Shown one piece after another: positions 36,220 through 47,835 of a stretch of DNA of 64,000 nt (its first letter is position 1; each line of letters starts with the position of its first letter). The notes under the pieces are model-generated. The model did no database searches and was not told the origin of the DNA. It was given only the letters and a program-made list of their open reading frames with translations. This stretch comes from Allantophomopsis cytisporea. Lineage: Eukaryota; Ascomycota; Leotiomycetes; Phacidiales; Phacidiaceae. The stretch spans positions 1,550,001-1,614,000 of the forward strand of contig CP103027.1 in NCBI GenBank assembly GCA_024752435.1, given 5' to 3'. Both the position numbers and the translations under genes were made by a program.

Positions 36220-36262
36220 TAAAGTAGAGTAGAGTAGAATAGAGTAGAGTAGAGTAGAGCAG
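36220..36262. repeat. AGAGT pentamer repeat
   Basis: About eight AGAGT/AGAAT units follow a purine-rich AGAGGGAAG patch at 36165-36190. Confidence 0.75.
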
Positions 36263-36850
36263 AGTAACTACACCATAGCAATTGCCTAAAGTAGGTACCA
36301 GGTATTAATCAAAAGTCGCGCGTAAGGACATGATGCTGTAGAATTATCCCGGGTGCACTGAGTAATATCACCACATTCTCTTGCTACACCCACCCCCACC
36401 CCACCGACAGCCGCTCGCTCTGCTCTTCAATCTCAGTCGCATATATGCCACACCCAACAGCCAAATATAAGTCTCTCTCTCCCACACACCGCACGCACAT
36501 ACAACCTGCTCGTCGCATTTACATCGCAATCGCAATCGCATCCCGGCAGATCCATTGACTTCGTTGGCAAAGTCACTCACTTTCACAAAGCAAAACAAAC
36601 ATCAAAAGGAAATCATCGCTCAGATCAGATCAGATCAAATCAACAATATCCAATTTCGATCGATATCCATACACGCTCTCTTCCAAATTTCTTCTTCTTC
36701 TCTCATACAATCTTCGAAACGTGCAGTGTATATCACGCCCGCTCTATATTCGAAACATATCGCCATCCTTCGAGATATCTCACTCTACATAACAAACACC
36801 AACCCACCACAACCCTTCACACCTTCACCTCTTCACCCCAACCTTTCACC

Positions 36851-37204
36851 ATGCAGTTCTCCACCATCACCGCAGCCATGCTGCTCCCTCTCATCGCCTA
36901 TGCGCAATCAACCTCCACCTCCACCGCCACTCAGACCAAGACCGTCACCATCTCTGAGGTCATCGCAACCGAGACACAGACATACAGCGGCAGCAACGCA
37001 ACCGCCGTCTACCCGACTGGCACCGGTGCCTCCAGCGCATACTTCTACTCCTCCGCCACCGGAAGCCCAATTGCCTCTGTCACTGGCGCTGGCTCCAACG
37101 CTGCATCCACTGGCATCGCTCTCTCCACTGGCGCTGCCTCCCTCAACTCCGTAAACGTCGGTTCCGCTGTCGCTGCTGCCTTGGCCATCGTCGCATTATT
37201 CTAA
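36851..37204 (+). CDS. Small GPI-anchored cell-wall protein (117 aa)
   Basis: A single exon. It starts with a clear signal peptide, M-Q-F-S-T-I-T-A-A-M then L-L-P-L-I-A-Y-A, with likely cleavage before Q-S. The mature part is Ser/Thr/Ala/Gly-rich and well suited to O-mannosylation, with one N-glycosylation sequon (S-N-A-T). The end is a hydrophobic GPI-attachment tail (V-A-A-A-L-A-I-V-A-L-F) after small residues. Codons are strongly biased to C-ending forms, and the leader is long and CT/CA-rich, both typical of abundant fungal wall proteins. No enzymatic domain is present. A structural wall or surface role is inferred from architecture only. Confidence 0.85.
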   Translation: MQFSTITAAMLLPLIAYAQSTSTSTATQTKTVTISEVIATETQTYSGSNATAVYPTGTGASSAYFYSSATGSPIASVTGAGSNAASTGIALSTGAASLNSVNVGSAVAAALAIVALF

Positions 37205-38105
37205 ACTCCCCATTCCTCACCTCGATTCGACTCGACTCGATCCCTCTCCTTCCCCACCCTTCGATATGGGTCCGGCGGTTGCTTGAGAACCCTCTTTCTT
37301 CATGTCCGCGGACATTTTTACGGCTTGACGATTTTGTGAATGGAATTTGGAGTTCCGAGGTGGTCTTCTTCTTCATACCCCGTTCTTCTGTTCGCTTGGA
37401 GCTGGTTTTTATACAAAAGAGAGATCTCCTGGTGTGCTTGTTGTTTGGTATATACTTTGCTGTTTTGAGGAGATCAATGAGTTATGAAGGAACTGGTGTT
37501 CCTGCTTTTTCTTTTTTTTTTTTAATTACTCGCTGCTTGGTCAGCTGAGGGTGTCTTGGGAGGATTTTTCTGCGGGGTCGTCTAACGTCCGCTTTCTTCC
37601 TGTTTGCTGTGGTGCTTCTAAGAGGAGGTTTGGGGTGACCGATGTATGTAGAGGAGAACAATCGAGTTGAATCATGGTGTTAATTTTTGTGCTCTGTTGT
37701 GATTTCCATTTAGTGCATGGCGAACCGACCGTATGAGTGAGATCATCAGCTCTGTAGGCTGACGATGAAGAGACATAATGAAATATACTTAGCCCTTTGA
37801 AGATGATAACCATAAGGAAGCAAGACTAGAGGAGGTTGAAAGATACTTGGTACAAACTCGAAGGATGACGTTAAGTGGACCTGCAGAATGGTAGGTAGGT
37901 AGCATCAAGATCCCAGAACCAGGAAAGTGGAGATAAGCCAATCCTACCACACAATGACACTCCACCAAGAAAGACCCCTACACGTGATCTCGGCTTCAGT
38001 CGGTGCTATCGGGCAAACAATAATCCATATTTCAACATTATTATTATCAATTAGCCTCTATTCGTCCTCAGCAATACAACGCCACTCCATCAATCAACGC
38101 CCATC
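37205..38105. other. 3' flank of GPI-protein gene and LIP5 promoter
   Basis: No gene is supported. The left part is T-rich 3'UTR-like sequence with a GACTC repeat near 37225-37240. The right part is AT-rich upstream sequence of the LIP5 start. Confidence 0.45.
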
Positions 38106-39426
38106 ATGATGGCGACAACTCGAATTCGATGTCTCTCGACATCGCCTGCCATCTCCCTCTCCCGCACATTGCAATACTCCCCCGTAATGGTTCGCGGTTT
38201 CGCCACTGAGTCCGAACCGCCCGCTGCTGCCGCCCCTGTTACCAAGCGTCGCCCAACGTATTTCAAGGACAAGATCAATGCCGTGCCATCATTCAACGAG
38301 TTCGTCGGCCTCGATGCCCCTCTCACCCCCGCCGAGTCCCTCGAGTTGCGCACCGCCATGGTCGGACCCAAAGGCAAGCAAAAGCAGATCACGAGATTAC
38401 CCGAGTGGCTCAAGACGCCGATCCCCGATAACTCCAACTACAAGAAGATCAAGAAGGACTTGCGCGGCTTGAACCTGCATACTGTCTGTGAGGAGGCCAG
38501 ATGTCCAAACATCTCCGATTGCTGGGGTGGAAATGATAAATCTGCTGCTACCGCCACCATCATGCTTATGGGCGATACCTGTACCCGAGGATGCCGCTTC
38601 TGCTCCGTTAAAACCAGCAAGGCCCCTCTACCATTGGATCCCCACGAGCCCGAGCATACTGCTGAGGCATTGAGTCGATGGGGGTTGGGATACGTGGTGC
38701 TCACGAGTGTGGACCGTGATGATCTTGCGGATGGTGGAGCGAGACATTTTGCCGAGACAATTATGAAGATCAAGAGCAAGCGCAAGGAGATGTTGGTTGA
38801 GGCTTTGACGGGTGACTATGCCGGTGATCTTGAGATGGTCAAGCTGGTCGCGCAGTCGGGACTGGATGTCTACGCTCACAACATGGAGACGACCGAAGAG
38901 CTCACTCCAAATGTCAGAGATAGAAGGGCCAAGTACAGACAATCTCTCAAGGTCCTGGATGCCGCGAAGAAGGCGAAGCCAGGCTTGATCACCAAGACCA
39001 GTATCATGCTCGGTCTCGGCGAGACGGAGGAGGCGCTCTGGCAGACTCTCAAGGGTAAGCTTTCCCCAATTAATTCCTAACATGGCCCGAAACTAACTCC
39101 CCTCAGATCTCCGCGAAGTCGACGTTGACGTCGTCACCTTCGGCCAATACATGCGCCCTACAAAGCGCCACATGAAGGTCGAGGAGTACGTTACGCCCGA
39201 GACCTTCGAGATCTGGCGCCAGCGCGCCCTCGACATGGGTTTCCTGTACTGCGCTTCGGGCCCACTTGTCCGCAGCTCTTACAAGGCTGGCGAGGCATTC
39301 ATCGAGAATGTCCTCAAGAAGAGGAACGCGGCTTCTGGTGGCGGTGGGGCTGGTGGATCTGGCAAGATCGTTGATGGAGCTACGATTGCCATTACCGATG
39401 CCCTCAGTAGCAACATTGTCGGATAG
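38106..39426 (+). CDS. LIP5: Lipoyl synthase, mitochondrial (422 aa)
   Basis: There are two exons, 38106-39054 and 39107-39426, with a 52-nt canonical intron. It is a radical-SAM enzyme that inserts two sulfurs into octanoyl groups on lipoyl domains. Residues 1-35 form an Arg/Ser-rich mitochondrial presequence. The auxiliary cluster motif C-x4-C-x5-C is at Cys128, 133 and 139. The radical-SAM motif C-x3-C-x2-C is at Cys159, 163 and 166. The C-terminal R-S-S-Y that ligates the auxiliary cluster is at 372-375. All expected catalytic elements are intact. A Gly-rich insert (about residues 392-402) precedes the C-terminus. Two adjacent ATGs offer starts at 38106 or 38109. Confidence 0.97.
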
Positions 39427-40375
39427 TGCTATGGGGACGCAGGAGGTGTAGAGGGAAGGATGGCTTGTAAATAGGATGGAATGTGCGGCGTTCGGATGCA
39501 TTGTGTGTGCGTGCTTGCTTGTTTGCTTGCTTGGGTGGCGTTCATTGATTGCATATCCCTCATCGGATGGATGGGGCTGGAAGGGGTCCTTAGTAGGTCT
39601 ACGAATTATGGTTAGACAGAATTCAACATTGTGGCTCGAGGAGTCATGCAGGGTGGGTATCATCTGGTAGAAATTCCAAACCAACCATGCTCATTTGAAG
39701 ATGGTGCCGATGTCTGTCTCATTAGAATGTGGATCTGTGATTTCTGGTGAAATTTAGGATGAGCCTGGTGTTAAATGCGGGCAATGCAAGTTACCGGAAG
39801 TTTGGTCATCCATACGGCTGGAATAAACCATCCATCTTCCCACTTTCTCACGCTCGGGGTATCATGCTAAGTCTTGCGGATACGCAACAACTATTGACTG
39901 GGCTCATGATGAAAAAGCCATAGGAAGGTGAAAGACACTCGAATCAGCTGCAGAGCATACGATTTGCTGATGTCCCTACAGCTCATTACGACTAGATCTG
40001 TGGGAGCTTGTGAACAGATGTCATGGTTTGGTGCTCAGACAGTCGCCGATTTTAGCAGCTATCGCACTTGATGTTGTGCCACTGGATTGGAACATCGATT
40101 GTGTTAGGGTTTAATTGTACTATGTTCTCTGTACTCTGTGGACTGGAGTCAGTTTGCGTAGGTTGAGGAGTTTTTTTTTTCAAACATGAGAATGAGCATA
40201 TGGAACTTTACGCAGACGTGGATCCAGAGTATAGATAGTCCGGGTAATTCATGTATGCTTTACTGGAAGATTGGCAGTTTTATGTTCGGGTTGATGAGAA
40301 GTATAAGAAGAGCCTGAAGCCCGTGGCTCTCGTTCAAAGTTTCCTGTATTCATAATTGCTTCCATGTGAAGAGCC
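39427..40375. other. Convergent 3' intergenic region
   Basis: This is 0.95 kb between the LIP5 and RAV2 stops. A short GCTT/GTTT repeat lies near 39512-39532. The open frames in 39476-39684 are shadows. No gene is supported. Confidence 0.4.
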
Positions 40376-41372
40376 TCAAACTGTCAATTCCTCCATCTCA
40401 ACACCCATAACAGTAGCCAAACAACACCTCGCCATGCCAACGCCGTGCTCCAGCGCAGCTAACTTAGCCATAGCAGCCATGAGACTAGGATCGGCACTCT
40501 CGACCCGAATCTTTTCTTTGACCCTCACATCCTTCCCGCGATACGTGAACACCTTATCAGCCTCATCATGCTCCGCCTTCTGCGGTCCCAGGAACGCAAT
40601 TGCAAAGCGGCTCTTCAAATCCGGCACTGCATCCGCAGCTTCTAGGATTCTGACGGTCAGAACTAGTGAGGCTTCGGAAAGGGTGAGGGTGAGCGAAAGG
40701 TTGGCTGGCAAGGGAGGAGATAGTGCGGTGCTGGGTATGGGATCTGTGCACCAATCTGAGCTGGCCGATTCGTCGAGTGGCGAGGGTCCTTTTAGGACGT
40801 GCCGCGCTTCGTTGATGATACTGTGTAGGAGATGGAGTTGGGAAGAAATAAAGGTTGCAGATGATCGATCGCCTGTCCAGCGAGTGATGTCGACGCAGTC
40901 GAGAGATTGATTTAGGAGGGTTCGGAGCTGTGTTAATGAGTCGAGGATGAGTGGGGATTGGGAATTGAGTGAGAGTTGTGTTGGAGGGATAGCTTTGGGA
41001 CGGAGTTGGAGAGTCTGTAAATGTTAGGATATCGAAGGATTGAAGGACTGGAATTAGGAGGCATACGCCTTTTGTTATCCTTGTTCCGACTCGTGTAATG
41101 TGCCCTTTGATACTTTCAGACCGGAGAGAACTAATTACCAAAGTAGATCCGGGCTCTACCGGCGCCAAAAGGGCATAGCAATCTTCAAGGCCAGACTTGA
41201 GTGACGCAAGTGTTTCTTGGAGCGATTCAAGTAGCCATGATAATTCACGGGACTATAAATATATTAGCTATTAAGCTATGTATAGAGAGGAATGAGAAGT
41301 GCATACCAGAGACGCTTCCTCCTCTTTTTGAAGATCTGCTGGAGCTATGGGAGGCCACACTGAAGTCGACAT
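40376..41372 (-). CDS. RAV2: RAVE complex subunit 2 / Rogdi-family protein (296 aa)
   Basis: There are three exons: 41307-41372, 41067-41252 and 40376-41014, all in phase 0. The first two introns lie early in the gene. The N-terminal helix contains S-R-E-L-S-W-L-L and L-K-S-G-L-E-D-C. The family block T-L-V-I-S-S-L-R-S-E-S-I-K-G follows, then I-T-R-V-G-T-R-I. The rest is a helical body and a C-terminal half with L-S-L-T-L-T-L-S-E-A-S-L. Fungal Rav2 is the Rogdi-like partner of Rav1 and Skp1 in RAVE, which reassembles the vacuolar H+-ATPase. Identity rests on these N-terminal blocks, so confidence is good but not absolute. It is divergent from POP7 with 264 nt between starts. Confidence 0.85.
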
Positions 41373-41636
41373 AATTGATATATTTGAAAGTTGCCTTTTC
41401 TACGTAACATGAAGCTCATGATCGAGGTGCCATCTGACGTATGAGGTAGGCGGTGAGGGAATCTAAGCTCGATAAGTGCAGTTGCGATCTTAGTGCCCGC
41501 GCAATTATGTTTCCCCAGAAATATCGCGACAACAAGCACCCCGCATTCTAAATTAATACAATCGAAATTGTCAATCCTTTACTCATTCTTCACTCCCCAA
41601 AAACACGCAGCGGCAGCTAGTAGTCTGCAAACTACC

Positions 41637-42241
41637 ATGGTGAAAGATCAATCCTCCGGCGAGGCTGAAGTGACAACTCAACATACTAAACTACCTTCAT
41701 TACCAAAGAGCAAGACATCCAGACTTCACCTGCTTATGCTTTTCATTCACTAACCATTCTCGCAGATGCGCGCATTGAAAAGCGACCCCTTCTACACCCT
41801 CCTATCGCCTCACCATTCACCAATTCATCAACACAGAAATGTGTGTACATCAAATCCAACACACCATTCATCGCGTCCGTGAAGCGCGTTCGCAGTCTCC
41901 TCTCCGCTATCGACAAACGCGCGTTGGGGAAGATTGACCTCAATGACATCGAGACGAGCGATCGCGCAAGGATGCAGAGTGTAGGGAAGGGGAGGAATGA
42001 GAGGGATGGAGAGAAAGTGTATATCAAGGCGACGGGGAAGGCTATTGACAAGGCAATTCAATTGGGCGTTTGGTTCGACGAGCAAGAGGATTGTGGGGTT
42101 GTGGTCAAGACAGGTAGTGTTGGGGCGGTGGATGATATTATGCTGAAAGAAGGAGCCAAGGAGCAGGACGGGGATGAAGATATTCCAGAGTCCAGGGTTA
42201 GGTGGGTGAGTACGATTGAGATCGCTGTGGGGTTGAAGTGA
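41637..42241 (+). CDS. POP7: RNase P/MRP subunit Pop7 (Rpp20, 182 aa), GC-AG intron
   Basis: Two exons, 41637-41709 and 41766-42241, are joined by a 56-nt intron. The only junction that fuses the conserved N-terminal L-P-x-L-P-K and R-I-E-K-R-P-L-L-H-P-P segments in frame starts with GC (A|GCAAGA) and ends in a normal CGCAG with a CTAAC branch site, so it appears to be a GC-AG intron. The Alba-like core is clear: C-V-Y-I-K-S-N-T-P-F-I-A-S-V-K-R-V-R, later G-K-A-I-D-K-A-I. The C-terminus has the expected V-S-T-I-E-I strand. Pop7 binds the P3 domain of RNase P and MRP RNAs with Pop6. The GT alternative upstream (at 41669) gives the wrong frame. Confidence 0.88.
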
Positions 42242-42820
42242 TCTGGGGCAATCGATACAGCACATCAATAAAAACGCGGAAAACGAAAGTCGGCTAGAAG
42301 GCCGTAAGTGAACAGCACGGATATGAGTGCATGGAGACACATTGACTTCAAAGTCTATAATATGTGGGTGCCATCGGATTATTCGAATATTGAAGGAGCT
42401 ATATCTCGTGATAGCCAACACACGTCAGAATCCTGTACTTTTAATGACGAGTCCCACTATGTTTTGGGAAAGCCAAATAGAGAATGGCAGTCTAGGAGAA
42501 CGGACCACCCGCAACGCTGTGGGTCTCTTGAGTCAAACTCACATCGCAATCAAGATTGAGTTGAAAATCTCGGTTTCTCTAACAGATGATTTCGTTAATA
42601 CAATGTTCGAGTCGATCACAGCTTCTCCACATCTCGATGCTTCTTGATTAATATGTATAAGAAAAATGGTCATTGATTCATACACACCGCATAAACTATC
42701 TACCAACGCCAATGCAATGCACATCCATCTTACACATCCCCCTATCACTATCACCCAATCATAACCATCGTACCTCATGACTCAAAATCCCTCATAAACT
42801 AACTCAGCTTCTACTCTAAT
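42242..42820. other. Convergent 3' intergenic region
   Basis: This is the 3' flank of POP7 and of the phosphotransferase gene. Frames at 42308-42647 are open but overlap each other and have no recognisable content. Confidence 0.4.
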
Positions 42821-44147
42821 CTAGTTTGTCTTCTTTGGCTCAACATAAGGATGCTTGATAGTCAAACACCAGATATCAAGATAGTCACAGATAGTAACAA
42901 TAACATCCACAACAAAGCTTCCGTAAACGCCGATGGCCATTCCCAACATACAGAACAGATAAGCGACTTGGTAGGTTCCATCTCCAAGCGCAGATGGCCA
43001 TCCAACACCGATGTGACGTTGCAAAAACGGACCGATAGAGTCGAAAACACCGTAAGCAAGAGGAATGTTGAGCACATTGTAGTAAGGGAATGGGAGCTGC
43101 ACAAGGTGGGCGGTAATCATTTGACCGACAGAATAGGCGTTTACAAGACCAGCAAAGAAGACGAATGGAACAAGATGCTCGTAGAGAATGGTTGGGTTCA
43201 GGGCGAGATAGGCCGGGATAAGGGTCCAGGTGAAGAAGAATGGCACAAGTCCCAGCAAAGCACCACGGGAACGATCACCACGCTCGCGACGAGCCTTGAT
43301 AACGTTCAAAGCACTGAAAGAGGTCAGCTCAGAAGATCTAGGTGATATGATTGGGGGTATAATTACCTCTGCACAGTGTTGAGAGTGAGAATGACAGATC
43401 CCTGTACAATGTACCACTCGTTGAAAGCAAGCTCATAGATGAAGCTGGGGATGAAGCTGAATTCTGGAACACCAATAGTTCTCAACAAAGACTGCTGCCA
43501 AAAAGAACCTCCACCCACGACAGCTGTAAATGCGTATACGATGCAGAGAATGACGATTCCCTCGACCGGGCCGGAGACAATACCAAGAGTAAGGGTTTTC
43601 GTGTGATATTCATCCCAGGTTTGCACGTAGAATGTAAGAAGGGCTTTACACAATTAAGTCAGTGATTATCTCGGAAAAAGTTTACGAATAACGTACCGCC
43701 AAATAGAACGAGGACAGTTTTCCAACCCATTCCCATATTCTGAGACGCAGCAAAAATAAGGACTTCCAAAGAAGTATTGACAGCATCAACACCATGGTCA
43801 AAGAGCTCTCCCAAAGGTCCACTCTGATGAGTTCTTCTAGCCTGGCTTCCATCGACAGCATCGAAGGTCTGGTAGAGGAACAGTCCAATTGACCAAGAAG
43901 CATAGACCCAGCTTGGACAGTCGACATCGAGGGTAGGAGTGTACCAGAGCAGCGTAAGGACGTTAATGACCACAAACATGAATCCCGTAAGGGTGATCAA
44001 GTTCGGGGCCATGTTCATAGGAAAACATTCTATGACGAAGTTGGTATAGAAAGGCTTGAGAACATATCGAGAGAGCAGAGAGTGGTCGACGCCAGAATAT
44101 TTGTATTCCTTGAGCCCCGGGAGTTTATCTTGTCGCACATAAACCAT
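42821..44147 (-). CDS. Choline/ethanolamine phosphotransferase (406 aa)
   Basis: There are three exons: 43697-44147, 43367-43643 and 42821-43313. The CDP-alcohol phosphotransferase motif D-G-x2-A-R-x8-G-x3-D-x3-D is complete, with D99, G100, A103, R104, G113, D117 and D121. The rest is a string of hydrophobic membrane segments, as expected for an endoplasmic-reticulum enzyme that joins CDP-choline or CDP-ethanolamine to diacylglycerol in the last step of the Kennedy pathway. I cannot tell a Cpt1 from an Ept1 by eye, so no symbol is given. Length matches the family (about 390-410 aa). It lies head-to-tail with SEC21 upstream on the same strand. Confidence 0.93.
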
Positions 44148-44877
44148 CTTGACTGTAGTATTTAAAGCACCAGTGTTGAGGGTGATAAATAGATGAGTGA
44201 AGAGGATGACAGATAGATGAACTCTGGCGGTAGAGTATCAGAGGTGAAGCAACTCTGTTGACTATCTAGATGGAATGTGCCGGGGGTCATGAGAACTGTT
44301 CGCGTCTGTGGATACAAGGAACACAAATCTTGCCAAGGCCGACGTCACTCGCCTTTACTTCGGTTCGAAAAGTGCAAGCAACACATGTGAATTCAATGAG
44401 AGTAGCAGAGAACGTACTACAAGCAAACTTTGAAATAAACAACGTTTACTTTAATAATCGCATGGGTCTATATATACAAAACTGTAACTGCACAACTCGA
44501 AATTATCATACGGCGTTATATGATTACACGACTATGAGATTTATCTGTAGTTACGGCTTTCAATCACTGTACAACTCCCCAAAACGAATGGTATGGTCCG
44601 TTGACTACCATAATATTACACTTTGTTGAACAGTTGTACATTGAGACCCAGAAAGTATGTACAAAAGTGTGTAATATTGATGGGAAATAGGTACAAGAGC
44701 AATAGAATTCAGACCTATCACTTAACAACCTTCAGTCTTCAAATGGATTTTATTTATTCTTCTCTACGCCTTCCCCCATTGAGAGTTGGCATCAAAACCC
44801 ATTATCTAAACCCTCAAATGCAAAGCACAAATAAACACAAAAACTGATGCTCAACGCCCGATTTTCGCTAGCCTAGC
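44148..44877. other. Intergenic, phosphotransferase promoter / SEC21 3' flank
   Basis: No gene is supported. The ORFs at 44270-44847 are AT-rich, lack any recognisable motif and are most likely chance. Confidence 0.4.
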
Positions 44878-47835
44878 CTAAGCAATTGACCCAATAACCA
44901 GAGCGGCAACACCATCTTCTTCACTGCGTACAGCTATCTTCGTCGTTACTCCTGATTTGGCTGAGTACGCCATTCTGATGTTCGCTACTACTCTGCCTCC
45001 AGTGACTGTCTTTCCGAAAAGCTTAAGTGTGTGAGTAGTGGTGTTGACTGGTACATCCGTACCCTCAAGTGCTTGTAACGATAATGTCTTCGCGAGGAGC
45101 TCAGTTGCGTCTATAGACAAGTCAGTGATTGGAAAATGGTTGAGACTATGGGTCTTGAACTTACCAGCAATGCTCTTGACAGCACTGAGTTGTAGTGTCT
45201 CCTCTGCTTCCTCACCAGATGCGCCAACTTGCTCCCAAATATGGTTGAAGTTCCCTGCAAACGCAGGAACAACATAGTCACTGCCATTGAGCTCAAGGTC
45301 CTCAACCTGATACTCATCATCGTACCCAGTCTCTTCTGGCTCACCAGTTGTAGGATCTATCTCCTTAGTGGTGAACTTCAAAACATTGGTGAAAGAGCTT
45401 GCGGCGTAGGAGGCCTCTCCGTTAACCTTCTTGAACGAGACATAGATGGTCCCTGGCTCATCTGTGGGAAGCTTAGCAGCTGGGATAATAAAGTCCTCTT
45501 CGAGCTCCTCCTCATCTGATGGGGTTGCGACAACCGAGACATCCTCAAGGACAGTATCTGGAAGAGTGTTCTTGACCTCATATTGCAAGACAATGTGTTC
45601 CTTGAAGATATGCTTGATCGCACTGACGACATATTCTGTCTCGGACTCGGTCAATTCCACAACTGCAGAAGACTTCAACACGCCACCATATTCCTTCATC
45701 TCTGGAATTGCCAATAGCTCCTGCGCGTACTTCTGTTGCGCTGCGGATGCAGAAGCAGCTGCCTCGGCACCAGTTGATGGAGTAGACTTTGTTGGGCCAG
45801 CCTTTGGTGCTTTCAGTGTTGGTGTGGCACTGGTCATCTTCTTCGTTCGGTCCTCGGCATCAGCTTGCTCGCGAGTGACGGTTGGAACAGTGGAAATATC
45901 GAATGGAGTGTCGAATGTGCTCTTGTCTTCAGCTGTGACGTACATGACAAGTTGATGCTCGAAGTATGGGAGAGTGAACATGTTTTCTACCATTGTGTCA
46001 GTGGGTTTGCTTCCAGGTGTCAAATCTCCAGACTTACCGTTCTTGATAAACCTATCAGCCATCTCATCAGACTCACTCATCAATCTCAAATTCAATGCAG
46101 CACGATCTCGGACCTCGTCATCGACATCATCCAAGCATCTTGTAAGTAATACAGTGACACTTCGCTTGACTTCTGGGTCCTTTTGACCGACACCGAACTT
46201 TGCCAAAGCAGTGACTGCAGCAGCACGAACGATTGCGTTCTCGAGCACGACTCTGTTATAAATGTAGCGAATGTACTTGGTGGGTTGAGAGGTCTTTGGT
46301 CCCTCCAAACCAAGGAGGTGGAGAATTCGAACAGCAAGCTTAGTAAACTCGCAATCCTCAATAAATTCGCAGAGATGAGCCAAAGCATCTTCCTTTGATT
46401 CCGGGACGAACTTAATAAGGTCGAACATGCTCTCAACAACAGCTCTCTTAAACTCGAAGCCACCCTCATCTCGCAAGATGCCACTAAGGAATGCTAGCAT
46501 ACCAGCTTGCTTACTTGGGAATTTGAGGCAGAGGGTTCGGATTGCTTCAACAATTGTGATCTTGAACTCATCAGTGATATCGGCCATGAAGCCTGAGATC
46601 TGCTTCATGAGACGGTCAACACTGGCCTCATTACCAGTCTTGAGAAGGGTAGTGATGGCAAAGGTAGCAATAGATCGGTTGCTGTTAGAGATGAGAAGCT
46701 CGATATCTGGGTTGCATGGGTTGACAGCTGCAGGCTTAAAGGAGGCGAAGTTATGGAGGATTCGGATAGCGGCAAACTTGGTGACAGCTCTTGGAGATGT
46801 AAGGAAGAGCTGGAGAGTGTGGATAGCTTGGGTAACTTCAGCGTCGGTGACGTCTCTCATGTCGCAAATAGCTTTTGCTGCCTCGAAGTTGACCATCTCA
46901 CTCTTGTGTCGCAACCAACCATCGAGAAGAGTCATCATAGGCTTTCGGAGTTGTGGGTCCTCCTCGGCCAGTTGTGCTGCAAGTCTGACAAGCATAACAG
47001 TAGCAGCTGGACTCTTGATAGCACCAGCGGCACCAAATTGTTGTACCATCTTCACCAGAGCCATTCTATCGTGCATTCTCATTTGGTATAGGAGACCGAT
47101 CGCATGGTATTGGGTCATCGTGGAATTGTTGACGGGCAGCTGGCTGGATGATGATGAGAAACCAAGAGAGAACCCTCCAGAGGATTTCGTGCTGGTAGCA
47201 GCTTCTTGTGTTTCGCTTTGCCATCTTCGAACAACATCGCGGGCGATTGGGAGAAGGTGGTAGGATGATACAAGGGCAGCCGATGATACCGAAGGGTTCT
47301 TGTCGACGATCGCAGTCTTCATTACACGCTCAATGCTCTGGACAGTGGTGGCCTATAATCGTCAATTGAGATCCAGTTGGGTTCCCTATTGAACTCACAT
47401 CGATAATGCGACATAGAGCTCTGATAGCATTTGGTCTATAAATCGCATCTGTTCCACCTCCAGTGTCCTTCATGATAGTACTTGTGACCATAATAATATC
47501 TTCCGCGGAGTTGGCAAGCTCCTTAATGATAAGGTGTACCATCTGCCGTAAGCTGGCATCTTTGTTCTGGAAGAGCTTCGAGATACCAAAGAAAAGGGTT
47601 GTAGCTTCATTCGTCGGGAACTTCTCGCCGGTATAGAGAAGAAGTGCGATCTTTGTAAGGAGGACCCGACATCTTCGTGGTTGAATTGGGGAAGAATTGA
47701 ACAATCGTGCTGTTACGTGTTAGCTGAGGAGTATGGGGAGATTCAGGGTGCATGTGTACCTTCTTGGAAGACAGAGGTTCTGTCAACTTTCATAACAGCC
47801 GTATCGGCGTCTTCATCTTTCTTGCTGTAACTCAT
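44878..47835 (-). CDS. SEC21: Coatomer subunit gamma, COPI (918 aa)
   Basis: There are five exons: 47760-47835, 47399-47709, 46038-47352, 45165-45986 and 44878-45110. The two downstream introns, 45987-46037 (51 nt) and 45111-45164 (54 nt), have GTAAGT donors and AG acceptors. Both are multiples of three with no in-frame stop, so a naive ORF reads through them. Removing them restores family-typical sequence (F-I-K-N-E-N-M-F and S-I-A-D-A-T-E-L-L). The protein is an adaptin-like HEAT solenoid (about residues 30-560) followed by a linker and a gamma-COP appendage domain. It is a subunit of the COPI coat for Golgi-to-ER and intra-Golgi traffic. Confidence 0.96.

Larger units (their letters stand above)
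31284..36850. other. 5.6 kb gene-free tract rich in hexamer and 12-mer repeats
   Basis: I find no supported protein-coding gene here. Open frames are short and track the repeats. The tract contains GGTCGA (33327-33372), CTTGCA (33514-33560), ACCATACCAG (about 33845-33890), (GA)n near 34230-34258, GAGTC (34424-34453), TTGC (34469-34497), GGAACA/GGAATA (34663-34722), TTTTGAT/GCTTTT (35328-35375), (GT)n (about 35410-35425), GACATGGACGAA (35830-35885), and AGAGT (36220-36260). The last 350 nt are CA/CT-rich and are the likely promoter and leader of the GPI-protein gene. A long noncoding RNA cannot be excluded. Confidence 0.5.

Noticed and set aside
41669..41765. A normal GT donor at 41669 for POP7 intron 1
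   Set aside because: It gives phase 0, whereas the conserved downstream exon needs phase 1. It would also delete the conserved L-P-x-L-P segment.
44270..44847. 119- and 74-codon frames upstream of the phosphotransferase gene
   Set aside because: They are AT-rich with no motif and no splice or promoter support.
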